A DNA stretch of 64,000 bases from Kwoniella bestiolae CBS 10118. Its lineage: Eukaryota > Basidiomycota > Tremellomycetes > Tremellales > Cryptococcaceae. Numbering within the stretch: position 1 is the stretch's first letter; each line of letters opens with the position of its first letter. Shown here piece after piece: positions 48,590 through 60,295 of this stretch. Below the pieces are notes generated by a model. It did no database searches. It was given only the letters and a program-made list of their open reading frames with translations, and had not been told where the DNA came from. A program made the translations under genes and the position numbers. The stretch lies in assembly GCF_000512585.2 (NCBI RefSeq), contig NC_089241.1, forward strand, positions 7,458,001 to 7,522,000. The letters run 5' to 3'.

Positions 48590-50117
48590 ATGTCAAATAT
48601 CTCTATCGCCCAGGCAGAAGAGTTCCACGCTCATTTCCATAAACAGCGGCAGGGTGAGTTCCTGTGAAATCCAATCTGATATCGATACCGTCCTCTACAT
48701 GCTCACATCCCCAAATTGATAACGGATGCTGACCGTCTGCGTTTTCATGAATACCAGATATACAAGGTTTCCTCGACTCTTCCAATTTATCCGAACTCAA
48801 CGCCAGAATCTCAGCACTACGAGGAGAAGTAGACCAGGTGTCTGCGCTGATACCTGTATATGATCGTGTCAAATATGACAAGGTACGTCTCGATCACATA
48901 GATATAAAAACAGGGTGATAGAGTCAGGCTTATCTGTAAGCTGCTTCTGGTGGGACACAGCAATTATCAGAACTGGAACAAGCGGTATCGTCCAGGAAGG
49001 TGAGGGATAAACCGAAATCGAAATTCAGCTTTAAAGGTGGTTCTGGTAGATCCACACCTGCACCTAAGCCTGAAAATGGATCAACAACAAGTGCACCTAT
49101 ACATGGATCAACGGTGATATCTACATCATCGAATATAGTCGGAGATTCATCTATACCAACACCCGCTCAAGCCTCTTCATCCTCATCTTCCAATAACATT
49201 GCAAATTCACATACAATATCCAACCTCTCTCATCAACTCGTCCGTCCACCTGAAGATGTAAGGGGTACATACACCCTATCACTCTCGGACCTTTCAGACT
49301 GTATCATAGATCTGAGACCTCCCGGAGATACAAGCACCAGCTCGGGTAAAACGGAAAGTGAGGTCCAAGCCAAGTTGACTGCTATCCACGGCAAGACCCT
49401 TAGAAGGTGTATACTCATATCCCCGGTGGTGAAGGGGAGTATACTATTGGATGGGGTTGAGGGGTGTTTGTTGGTATTGGGAAGTCAGCAGGTGAGTTTG
49501 CATATGCTTCGTACTTGCTTGATGGATCTGCCATCATCCTTGGTGCATTCTGTTATGCTGTTCAAGAGCGAGATGAGACGCTCATAAGGAAATCGAATAT
49601 CAAGGAATCATTTGGAACATATGATACATGTGATATAAGATGCTCATCAGATATCGAATGCTGATGTCTATGTCTAGTTCCGTATACACACTTCAACCGA
49701 CACCACCATCCTCCTCCATGTAGACTCTTTACCAGTCATCGAACATTGCTCGAACCTGTTATTTGGGGGTTATCCCAGCAATCTGCTGGAGAACACCGTG
49801 AGTTATCGTTCTCCTCCCTTGCCTCGAGCAGAGATGTAACGCACACATAGACCAATACTGACATCATCCATGTATCTGATTTTCTCGTCTTGCAGATCGA
49901 TTCTATACCTATTCAACGTAATACAAATTATCGGAAGGTACAGGATTTCGATTGGCCTTTACCCTCCCCATCACCCAATTGGAGTGCTCTTTCGGATCAG
50001 GAGTCGGCTGCTCAGAATCCGACTGTACGGTTATTGGTCGATAAGCTAGAGGGTGTGAGGAGTAGTGAGGACGTTGATCGGATTCTGGAAGAATCGTTAC
50101 CACTGCCAAGATCTTAG
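48590..50117 (+). CDS. Tubulin-folding cofactor C (TBCC)
   Basis: TBCC stimulates GTP hydrolysis in the cofactor-tubulin complex and releases alpha/beta-tubulin dimers. The N-terminal helical domain is AEEFHAHFHKQRQ, SNLSELNARISALRGEVDQV, PVYDRVKYDKQLSELEQAV. A Ser/Thr/Pro linker follows. The C-terminal beta-helix (C-CAP/cofactor C-like) domain reads YTLSLSDLSDCIIDL, LRRCILISPVVKGSILLDGV, CLLVLGSQQFRIHTSTD, LLHVDSLPVIEHCSNLLFGGY and VQDFDWPLPSPSPNW. The Arg in SQQFRIH lies where the family has its catalytic arginine finger (Q-x-R before IHxS), so the GAP activity is probably kept. Five introns. ATG 48590 gives the standard start. Stop TAG at 50115-50117. Confidence 0.87.
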
Positions 50118-50390
50118 GGTTTTAGTGTTTGGTCTGTGTACTTAGGGCGATCATGATTCATGGCGACGAGGAAGTAGTACTTCATCGAATATGAGTGAAG
50201 ATAAACATGTTGCAGATACTCGAAGTCCCTCTGGACACTGCATAACATTGTACACTGGATATATCAAGATAGTTACGTATATATACTTTTATTCGCTTGT
50301 CAAACCAGCCTCTCATCGAAATAGGCCCAACCCCCCTGCTCTAACAGTATAGGTAGCTTGCTATTCTCCACTTGACATAACCCGCTCCAT

Positions 50391-53150
50391 CTAAATTTCC
50401 AAGATGCTCACTAAATCACAACGTACATCAGCCACGATTCTCCCTTCCCATCCGTGCCCATACAATACAGTCTAGAGAGTATAGATAAAACTCACTAGCT
50501 CTCGCCCTCAAACTCCCACCCTCCTTCCCCTCCTCACCCGCCCCATCCCCCTCGCTCAGAACCTCATCACTCCCATAATCCACATCGCTGCCCGTTGTCC
50601 TTTCCTCTCGCTCCCTCTCCTGATCTTCCTGCAAATGCGGTAAAGTAGGATGAGGGTGCGGCGCAGACCTCGTCCCGTCTTTACTCGTATTATGCAACTT
50701 ATTCAATATCTTCCCTTTCAAGCTTTTAGCCAAATTATCAGCTTGGATCTCTTTCTCGATCTTCTCTTCCTCCTCTGCTTCTTGTTCCATATTGAATGCG
50801 TCTGCTGCGAAGTTCACTCCTGAGTCTGGTAGGACACTGCCCTTGCCTGAGGTGGATTCGGCGAAGTTTTCGTATAGGTTTTCACCTGAGGCGTCACCGC
50901 GGCCTTCTCCCGACCTACAACGATGGAGGAAAAGAAGATCAGCTATCAGCTCACAATAAATGTTGCGATGAATTACGCTAGATACAATCGAGGAGGGTGT
51001 GAGGTCAGGAGAATGTCGGATTCTGACCACGCACCAGAAATGGAATGCTCTGGAAATAACTCCATAACTCGCTGGAGTGACTTCTACCAAATCACCCCGA
51101 GCAATCTCCACCGCTGGAACTTCGTTGGGAGGTAATCCGACGAGGTAGGCGAGCTGTTTGTGATATGGGTATAAGCTACGCTAGCAATATTGTACTGATG
51201 GATCAGCTCACCAGACATCTGATGACAGATGCGTGTCCAATGATCAGAAGATCATCTTGACATCGTTCCAACTCGAAGATTACAGGTTCGAGTCGGACTA
51301 CACATTGCATTCCAGATTAGCTGGATTGTACTATCATCGGGGCAATCTCAACTCACCACTCAGATCATGGTATGATTCCGCCCTAGGAGCTCGATGGGCA
51401 TACGGATCACTCAGGAACCTATCCCATTCGTCGGGGTATAGTTCCATCGCCTCTCCAGTTGACAGACCATCCCATACACCACTAAGGACAATTCAAAAGT
51501 CAGTTTCTGTCCTCAGACTTCAGTACACGAGAAGGCAACTGACGGATTAATTTCACTCATTATAGGTTTTTGAACCACCTTAAATCCAGAATGAACAAAT
51601 GGCCAGGCGGTATGATAAGCTCTTCTTCTAGCTGAGGTCCAGATCTATTGGTTGTCATTGAATCAGTTCACGGGAATATTTCAAGTCGTGCCACAGATCT
51701 GAAGCGGTACTGACAAGTAATGGATTCTCATTCCCTGGCGCCTCGCCATTCGCTTTTCTCTCTTCCTTTAACGCTTTTCGCCTAGCTACGACGGCGGCTT
51801 TCATCCGTTCGGAATATTCCCATCCTGCTGGTGAGAGGTCGGAGTCTGCTTTGTACGAGTGTTCGATGAGGGATTGACCGGACTAAGGTCATACATCAGC
51901 CTCAAGCGATAATGCACAATCACCAGATTTGTCAAAGAGCGATAGGCTATTTGTGAGTTGAAGGTACAGGAGAGCGAGTACATACCCTCGCAAAGTATAT
52001 CGTCCTGGGTTTAGTATGTATATTCATCAAGAAGAAACAACATCTCGTTTGTAAGTATCCTATCATCTCTCAAATCAATTTGTAATCTTCTTAGAATGGA
52101 AAGATATAACTGACCCTCGATCCTGTTCACTTCAATCCTCTCGCCAACATTCATAACCTTGATGAACGGCCCTTCGTCCGCCGTGACGGTATCATACACC
52201 TGCTCTTGATCCCGAATACGACTCCAATAATCAGCCACAGCGCGATCTGCGTCCCATCCGGCGTACTATAGCGTGATAGACGGATCAGTCATGATTCGTT
52301 TAGACTGGTAATTGTTGTCAATAGTTACAGAGAAATCCTGACACTCAACTCACATCAGGTGAAGATAATTTGACACTCCTTATATTAGCCGTGATGATTT
52401 CTTCTTGATCGCATATACTCTCTGTTTGGCAAGGAATCCGTCATTATAGCTCATCATATACACAACAAAGTACGAGATCTGAGGATCGCTCACCTAAGAA
52501 AATAACATGTACGCCTTTACTCTCAAACTTCTGATAACAGTCCTTCCTATTTTTGACATTCCCATTATTCGCATCGTATATCACAACCTGACCACCTTGG
52601 ACGGTATAGAAATCCATAATTTGATCTTCGATCTCGTTCTTGATTCGGCGCCGGAGGGCATTGGTAGCTTCTGACCGCGGAGCTATAGCGAAAGACATAT
52701 CACATTGTCAGTAATTCAGAACCATCGAGCGGGTAAGAGGAATCAGGGGTCAAAGGAAAAAGGATAATCGTGAACGTTCATGGAATATCGTATCATGACA
52801 AAATGCAGTGTAGTCAAAGTACTGGAGGTTGACAAACGTCTGAAGCAGAATATCACACTCACACTTCGTCTGAAAGTAATCTGGCGGTACATTCTCCGCC
52901 CCACCCAACACCTTTCTCCTATAATCTCCCAAGGAATATACTCTAGTCTTCACACCTAACCATCTGAGATATCGTTCCAATGCTCTTGATATATGTGTCT
53001 TACCTCGAGCTGTACATTCCGTGCATCAGCTAAGATCTCATAATCTCACATGGAAATGTTCAGCTCACCTGGTAATCCCACTGTCACGATGAGAATCAGA
53101 CCGGCGTGGAAAAGTCTTCCGGACTGGGTGACGTATAATGGAGCTGCCAT
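50391..53150 (-). CDS. PFK26: 6-phosphofructo-2-kinase with phosphatase-like domain lacking the catalytic His
   Basis: Makes fructose 2,6-bisphosphate, the allosteric activator of phosphofructokinase. The kinase domain has GLPARGKTHISRALERYLRWLG (P-loop), TRVYSLGDYRRKV, VPPDYFQTK, VVIYDANNGNVKNRKDCYQ and VHVIFLE; then SVKLSSPDYAGWD and a linker to MNIHTKPRTIYFAR. The phosphatase-like domain follows: RSGQSLIEHSY where bifunctional enzymes have RHGES, then HTAWPFVHSGFKVVQKPIMSEI, GVWDGLSTGEAMELYPDEWD, AESYHDLSVRLEPVIFELE, LLIIGHASVIRCLLAYLVGL. The phospho-acceptor His is replaced by Ser, as known for yeast Pfk26, so phosphatase activity is probably lost. The C-terminal tail is charged and disordered. 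I prefer a last intron (GCTA|GTGAGT ... GATTTAG|TGAGC) ending at 50391; reading on would end at 50428. Confidence 0.88.
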
Positions 53151-53593
53151 TTTGTCGGGGCGATGTACGGGAGGTCAGATTAACGAGCGTTGACCTCTAA
53201 TCTGTTGAGTAGTCCTTGCTGATTTGCCGAGTGTGCGAATAAGTGGTTGTATAAATGTGAATTACAATGATATCTGCTGAGCCAAGAGTAAGAATACGAG
53301 ATATGAGGGAGCGTATATGACGACGATGTGAGATGGAATGCGTGAAAAGGGTGAGTAGCAAGTTAGTAGTAGACCAAAGGAGCGGCCACCTCCGCCTCAT
53401 GATGCTGTACATTTGATTCCGTTTGTTATAAAGTCATGATCCGGCCGGAGGATGCAATAACCGGGATGACCACCTGACTACTCGTACTGTTGCATACGTT
53501 GACTATCATCTCGTATCTCTGGGCTATATATATATATCTAGTCTGAATCTATCCAAGAGTCCTAATTATTCCAGTTTCAACAATATTATCACC
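53151..53593. promoter_or_regulatory. Shared upstream region of PFK26 and MCCA
   Basis: About 440 bp between divergent starts. A TATATATATATA stretch at about 53525-53537, some 60 bp upstream of the MCCA ATG, could act as a TATA element. Confidence 0.4.
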
Positions 53594-56500
53594 ATGAGAG
53601 CCATCGCTCGAGCATCTCGACCTGTCTCTCGCAGGCCTCCTCCAGGAATCACACCCACTCTACTCACCAGAACGCGTCTTCTACCTATACCTCTCCCACA
53701 TAGACAAGCTAGACATCTAAGCTCTCTTCACTCTTCTCAGCCCTCTCCTACCTCCTCTCCTGCTCTGCCAGATCTGATCGGCAGCTCTTCAGGTGTCAAA
53801 CCTCATTTCAAGAAGATCCTAATCGCTAACAGGTAAGCTATCTTCTTTAGCTTAATCTGGTAGATAATAGCTTACGATGGATGACCAGAGGAGAGATAGC
53901 ATGTCGGATCATTCGGACCGCCCGGAAGCTCGGCGTAAAGACTGTCGCAGTCTTCAGTGAGGCTGATAGAGGATGTATACATGTTCAGATGGTGTGTTCA
54001 GCTTCCCGAACCTTGGGGAATACGATAGCAGCTGATGTTCGGTGGACGAGTAGGCAGACGAAGCGTATTGCATTGGTCCTGCCCCCAGCTCAGAAAGCTA
54101 TGTAAGTCTCCATTTCTCAGCTGCCCAACTCCGGATAGGACTTGAATGGAAGCTGATGTACCATGTACAGCTAAACATCGATAAGATCCTAGCAGTAGCC
54201 AAAGCGACAGGAGCAGAGGTCAGCTATTATCGACGAGTCTTCTCAAGTTTCAGCTGATCGGAGGTCATTCGTAGGCAATTCACCCAGGATACGGCTTCCT
54301 ATCCGAATCGTCCGTCTTTGCCGAACGTATCAAGGACGCAGGTCTGGTGTTCATCGGTCCACCCACGTCTGCTATAAAGAGTATGGGCTCGAAAAGGGAG
54401 AGTAAGGAGATCATGACTGGTTAGCTTCTCTTCTGTGTTGATGGCGATCTCAGCTCACCATTGCATGCAGCTGCGGGTGTACCATGTGTACCGTAAGCCC
54501 ACTTCTGTCTGACTTCACTTTTCTTTGATTCCGTCAGGATGAAGAAGGAAGAAAACGCTGAGAATATTGGCGATCGTAGGGGATATCACGGCTCCGACCA
54601 ATCCCCCTCAGCCCTCCTGGCGGGAGCGGAGCAAACGGGCTATCCCCTCCTTATCAAACCGACCCACGGAGGAGGAGGCAAGGGAATGCGAATCGTCCGT
54701 GATCCCAATGCATTCGAGGATGAATTGATCTCAGCAAAACGAGAAGCCATCAAATCATTTTCCAACGATGAGGTCTTGTTGGAAAGATGGCTGGAGAAGC
54801 CTAGACATGTCGAAGTTCAGGTGTTTGCGGATACTTTGGGGAATACTGTGGCGCTCTCTGAGAGGGATTGCTCGGTTCAGAGGAGACATCAGAGTGGGTT
54901 TAGCCAACTCCCTTTGCTTTTCTTTAGGAAGAGATGTATGGATAGCTGATGGGTTGATGCTCTCCGGGGATTGGTAGAGATCATCGAAGAAGCTCCTGCG
55001 CCTGGGTTGAGTGATAAGCTTAAGAAGGATTTTGCGGAGAAAGCTGTTGCTGCGGCTAAGGCAGTTAATTAGTGAGCTGAGGATCCAGCGTACGCGATCA
55101 CAGCTGACTCAGAGATTTGCGATAGCGTCGGCGCAGGGACTGTTGAGTTTATCATGGACGCTGAGACGGGAGAGTACTTCTTCATGGAAATGTAAGTTGA
55201 TTCAGCTGGCAAGATGTACTCTTCGGAGATTTAGCTACCAGAGCTGATCTGTCTTCTGTTTGTACTTGCATAGGAATACACGACTTCAAGTAGAGTAAGA
55301 CAGCTCTGTATCGATTCACAAAGATAGTCGAGCTGATAATTGGTGGAATCAGACATCCTGTCACGGAGATGGTGACCGGTGTCGACCTTGTGGAATGGCA
55401 ATTATCTGTAAGTCCAGCTAGGATTTCCTGCTAGTGAAGCAAAGTCAAGTTGATTTACCCCATATATTTGAAGGTCGCAGCTGGAAATCAATTACCCATG
55501 ACTCAAGATCAGATACCCGTTATTGGACATGCATTCGAAGCTAGGATATATGCCGAGAGACCTGAGTCGTAAGCTGTCGTTTTCCAGGTTTTGATACTGA
55601 GGGTGGTCTACAGCTTATCAATCGGTGCTCAGCAACTTCCTACCAGACGCAGGAAGGTTGCTACATACCAAAGCACCTGTCAACGTACCTCATAGACTTG
55701 AAACGGGTTTCTGGGAAGGTGACGAGATTAGCTCGTACTACGATCCAATGGTAAGTCGGCTTACACCAGGCTCATGGTGCACTCTCAGCTATTTGCTTCT
55801 CCCTCTTTTCTTGGCTGATCAGTTAATCGCATGAATACATGAGCTGATACCTCGTTTAGATATCCAAACTCATTGTTCATGGTCCTGATCGATCATCTGC
55901 TTTGTCCCTTCTTCGATCAGCTCTGGGCGAATATCAGGTGGTCGGACCTTCTACCAATATAGAGTTTTTGAAGAGTGTAGCGGGGCATGAGGTGTTTGCG
56001 AGAGGTCCTGTCGAGACTAGCTTTGTGCCGGTGAGTACTTCGTGCTAGAAGACTGATCTGTCTCTCCATATCATTGCGATCTCAGCCATTTCTTGGGCCT
56101 TCCGTCAATCGCGTGGAGCTAAAGAAGGTGATAGGAAATTTCTTTTAACTTGACCTAGACATACCAAACAGACCTCTTCCCCCCTCGTCATATCCCCACA
56201 AACGTCCTAGTTCAAGCGGCTCTCTACCTCACTCTGAGATCTGAGAAAGACCATCAATCGTTGGGTGATGGACCGTGGTCAAAACTTGTCAACCGTCGAT
56301 TCGGCGATGAGGTGATCAAAGAATACAAGATAGATGATCATCTCGTTAGACTCAGGCATATCGATCAGGGATATATGGTCAGTATAGATTTGGGTGAATG
56401 GACGAACATCGAATCGAGCAAATTAGATTCAGGAGGTATAGAGCTAGTCAGTGAGATAGGGACCGATCACTGTACATCTACGATTATCCCTGTAGTTGGA

Positions 56501-56848
56501 CATGGTAAGAACGCAGCAGAGGAGAAATTACACGTATTTGCATCTTCCTCTCATTATATCCTATCTCATCAGCCTACAGTACTTGAAGATCCCTCTTTAT
56601 TTACTTCGACCTCGAGTGGCAGTAATGAAGATAAGTTGATATCGCCAATGCCAGCTACGGTAATAGAAGTAAAAGTGAAAATTGGGGATCAAGTGAAAGA
56701 GAATCAAGTGCTGGTGGTACTTGAAAGTATGAAGATGGAGATATCCATTAGAGCGAACAGAGATGGGTTGGTGGGAGGCGTGAGCGTTGAGAAAGGACGG
56801 GTAGTTCAGGAGGGAGAGGTGTTGGTTGAATTGGCCAAAGCGGGTTAA
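53594..56848 (+). CDS. MCCA: Methylcrotonyl-CoA carboxylase alpha (biotin-containing) subunit, mitochondrial
   Basis: Leucine catabolism: the alpha subunit carboxylates its own biotin with ATP and bicarbonate. The N-terminus is an Arg/Ser/Pro-rich mitochondrial presequence. The biotin carboxylase domain follows: [148 protein letters not shown] (about residues 60-500). The BT-linker region leads to the biotinyl domain with [10 protein letters not shown] (the Lys takes biotin) and the C-terminus VLVELAKAG. The protein stops after the biotinyl domain, so it is not pyruvate carboxylase, and fungi usually lack propionyl-CoA carboxylase. About ten introns, all with usable sites and no frame lesion. 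Confidence 0.9.
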
Positions 56849-57159
56849 AACCCTGTACAACGATATACTGAGTTAGCCTATCTTCTCTTTGTATGTTTGG
56901 TAGATGTTGTACGATAGACATGAGATGTATAGGTAGTTTCAGGCCAATAAAAAGGTATCGTCCACACCCTTGTCAGGGGGCTCAGGCTCATTAAATCAGG
57001 TTTTGGATAAGCATCATTAGAGGGGGTGGTGGGAGAGAATGATCGCAGACAAGTGGTAGGGAAGGGATAACGAGAATTACAGGAACAGTAAGGATTACTC
57101 GCCCAAATAGATATACTGGTGAACACAACTCACATTCACGTTGACATGGATATCCCACA
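56849..57159. other. Convergent 3' region MCCA / uS15m
   Basis: About 310 bp between convergent stops; no feature beyond presumed 3' untranslated sequence. Confidence 0.4.
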
Positions 57160-58265
57160 CTAAAAAGCAAATCTCAACTCCCCCTCGACCGCGCCCTTCT
57201 CCAAGCCGAGATCACCTAATAAACCATCGTACGCTTCCTTTGAATTTGTCCTCTTGAAATACTTTAGATGCCTCGCTCGTTCTTGTACGAGCAGACGGAG
57301 GGAGCGCTTGTTAGAGGTGTCTTTGGGGTTTTGCAGCGTGTGGGAGAGGAGATTGTGGATCTTGGATGTTAGGAGGGCGGCTGTGTTTAGTATCAGAATT
57401 AGCAATGTTATAATAATTTTTTTGTTTCAAAAAAGGGAATAGGGATTGAAGGTTTAGATGGTAAGATGGGGAATAAGAGTATGCGACGTATTCAGAGGGA
57501 GAAGGGGTATAGAATAACGATAAAGAAATGTTAATACGAAACACCCGACTCACCCTGTACCTTCGAACTACCCGTATCCTTCCCACCGCCAAACGCATCA
57601 ATCACTCTCTGTCTATTCAAAAAATTCACACTACTCTTGGACGAGTTTCTCAAATCCAATATCCGCATGAGCATCTCGCTCTGCCTATTCTGCTCCACCT
57701 CCACACTCCCAGTGGCATTCGCCCCCCCACTGTTCGAGGTGGAGTAACTCAGCTCAGTGGAGATATGCGGCAGAGCACCAAATAGCAGATCCTCATCGGA
57801 GGGACTTATTCCTGGTACGAGGTACTTCGGTCGTTCGCCCTGAGCATAGTTTGGAGGAGGGGAATAGGCGATTTCGTCGTAGTTTAATAGAACACCCTTG
57901 AGCTTGGAATTGGACCATTCGTTCTCTGGTTGAGGGGGTGGACTTTGGGTCGAAGACAATGCTCGTGAAGAGGGTGCTCGGTAGTTGACTCTTCCCAGGA
58001 CAGGATCGACGGATTCGGGTTTGATGATTCTGGAGGCTTGGAGTTCGAGGTTGGCAGCTTTGCGCCGTTTGGCTATGAGCTTGCGTTTGGATACGTTTGA
58101 TACGGGGGTGGTGGAGAATAGACGGATTCGCGAGGGACCGGCGATAGATGAGGGAATGAGGGAGGGGAGGGGGAATGACATGTTGTTGGAGGTGTTTTGG
58201 TGGGGTTTGACTAATGGATTATACCTTAGAAGAGAAGTGGAAGGTGAAGCTCTCAACACGAACAA
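57160..58265 (-). CDS. MRPS28: Mitochondrial small-subunit ribosomal protein uS15m
   Basis: The C-terminal exon encodes the bacterial S15 fold, which binds 16S-type rRNA: AALLTSKIHNLLSHTLQNPKD, NKRSLRLLVQERARHLKYFKR, YDGLLGDLGL. The N-terminal exon is a long fungal extension with a presequence-like start (MFVLRASPSTSLLRYN or, from the inner ATG at about 58181, MSFPLPSLIPSS) and RLFSTTPVSNVSKRKLIAKRRKAANLELQA, then a polar region ending NRQSEMLMRILDLRNSSKSSVNFLN. One intron of roughly 150 nt splits the two, with donor after TGSSKVQ. Stop TAG at 57160-57162. The choice between the two N-terminal Met codons is open. Confidence 0.82.
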
Positions 58266-58630
58266 ATCGAATTATCGAAGAGAAGTGCCAGAATTATCGT
58301 AAAGGCAAAGTTACTCGTACGCTCGGACTTTTGTTTGGCTGTGTGCGGTGTTTCCAGTTGTGGCATATATTTTTGGCCAACAGACACGTGGCCGTCTCAT
58401 GGTTGATCGGACGATGTTCCCGATCTGTATGATGGAGAGACCGATCAATAGCCGGCCGTATTCACTCAGTATAACGTCAGTACAGTGGGATACAACGTCA
58501 TCCATCCCACATCCCACATCCTCCCCATATAACCAACCATTACTCATTAAATCCATTCCTACTAGTATATTACTATAAAACACTCTTTTCACTTGCAAAC
58601 AACATCTTGTGCAACCTACTCACTCCCACA
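58266..58630. promoter_or_regulatory. Shared upstream region of uS15m and the mitochondrial membrane protein gene
   Basis: About 365 bp between divergent starts, both of genes with mitochondrial presequences. No specific site recognised. Confidence 0.35.
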
Positions 58631-59804
58631 ATGTCATTCAGATCAGCTACCAGACTCTCAACCCGACTCGCATCCCGAGCTACCCTCTCTGCTCAACCAG
58701 CAGCTAGGAGGTATGCCTCTACTGGACCTCAGAAAGGGGGCGATACCACTTGGATGATTGGTTCGGCAGTGGTATTTGGATCATTGGTGAGTTGGGTCTC
58801 ATCTCTTTTTCTCCACACCCACCATCTGAAGAGAGGATATCACTATCTACTGCTCCTTAAAATATTACCATTCCGGCCGAGTGATCTGTTCCTACTGATT
58901 TCTTCCCATGGAATTAAAGCTAACAGGCCATCTCCTCCATCAGGGTGCATTCCTCCTCCTCCCTTCCAAAGCTGCATCCCACGATGCTACACATTCTCAA
59001 GAACATGCCAAAGTACGAGCAGAGATCAACGAGTCTGCTCCTACCGTCAAGCAAGGAGAGCCGGTACAAGCTACTGAGACTTTGAAATATTCACCTGTGA
59101 GTGGGAGATCATCGCTTGACCGGGCAGCCGTCTATAGAGACATGATCATTTTCCTGCTTTACCATCGTACAAATCTATCATACCCCTCTTACATCACATC
59201 ACATTGCTTTCTTTCAGAAAAGGGCTCAAGCTTATATATCTTCTCCTTTTGCTTAGAAAACCCCCGACCCTTCAGGAATCCACAAAGACGCGGACAAGTC
59301 CCCCAACGAAATCCCAGTGAAGAAGGACGAATCCAAGACCATGCCCGAGAACTTGATCGAGGAAGACTCTCTCAAACCTGAATCCAAGACTGGCGGTAAG
59401 AATGCCAATGAGGTTGCCAAGTCGCAAGCTTCGGGTGAAGATAGTCAGGACGCACCAGGCTCTGAGGATGAGAACGAGAACGCTGCGGGTAAGGAGGAGG
59501 GGGAACCTACTCAGAAGGAAATTAAGGATAGTATCTTGAGGGCTGAGGTGAGTTTTGCTCTTCGATTGCCATTCTGGTTCAGAGGACTACTATCCTGCGC
59601 ATAAGCAAATGTCAGTCCGGTGTCATTTCCGAGCAGACGCAGAATTCATGGACAGTGGTCTTGTAGCCTTTGAACCCTTTACTCTGCATCAAAATCAAAG
59701 CAAACAGGGGCGTTAGCTGACCCTACTCGTCCACCTCGCAGCGAACAAACACCCCCAAAGCAGCTATGAGCGAGGAAGCCAAAGGTAACGATACCCAGGC
59801 TTAG
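58631..59804 (+). CDS. Small mitochondrial membrane protein with charged tail
   Basis: The start MSFRSATRLSTRLASRATLSAQ is an Arg/Ser amphipathic presequence, and RRYAS resembles a processing site. One hydrophobic helix follows (WMIGSAVVFGSLGAFLLLPS, formed across the first intron), then a Lys/Glu/Asp/Ser-rich hydrophilic tail (EHAKVRAEINESAPTVKQGE, NPxEIPVKKDESKTMPE-like, GEDSQDAPGSEDENEN). The last exon after CTCGCAG gives RTNTPKAAMSEEAKGNDTQA and the stop at 59802-59804. Predicted length is about 215 residues. No named orthologue is recognised; a single-pass inner-membrane protein is the most I can infer. Confidence 0.68.
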
Positions 59805-60295
59805 GGTGGGGTCTGAAGTCGATGGCATGTAAATGAACGGATGGATACTCTCAGAGTGGTGGAGAGGAGGGAGGATGGAGAAATGGTAAAAGAAGTATCT
59901 TCAGTTGAAACAATGAGTGAAAGTGGCATTTTCAACGAGTAAAAGTGGCATATGACATGGGGACAAATTAATGAAGATCGAAGAAAATGCATTATAAATC
60001 CACAACTATAAGATAAATGCACAAGCATAATATCAACACAGACGCATTGGGATTGTGAGATGATTCTCGATTCACTGATATCTATCAGAAGGACACTGAT
60101 ACTGCATTTCATGAGTAAGTCCTGCTATTGCATGTCCAAGAATACATGTTACCATATGAGCAATCTCATCTCCGCTTCACATTTTGTACTCGCACTAAAC
60201 TCATCAAAAAGAGATCATCCTAAGTACACCCCTCGTAAAGTGCAGCTATCATTTGAACAGGTAGAGCAGAACTATACATCTCGCCCCATGGTGAA
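59805..60295. other. Convergent 3' region
   Basis: About 490 bp between convergent genes; includes an AGTGGCAT duplication near 59921-59952 and no supported gene. Confidence 0.35.

Noticed and set aside
53594..56848. Pyruvate carboxylase as identity of the biotin enzyme
   Set aside because: The protein ends right after the biotinyl domain, with no carboxyltransferase domain between carboxylase and biotinyl parts.
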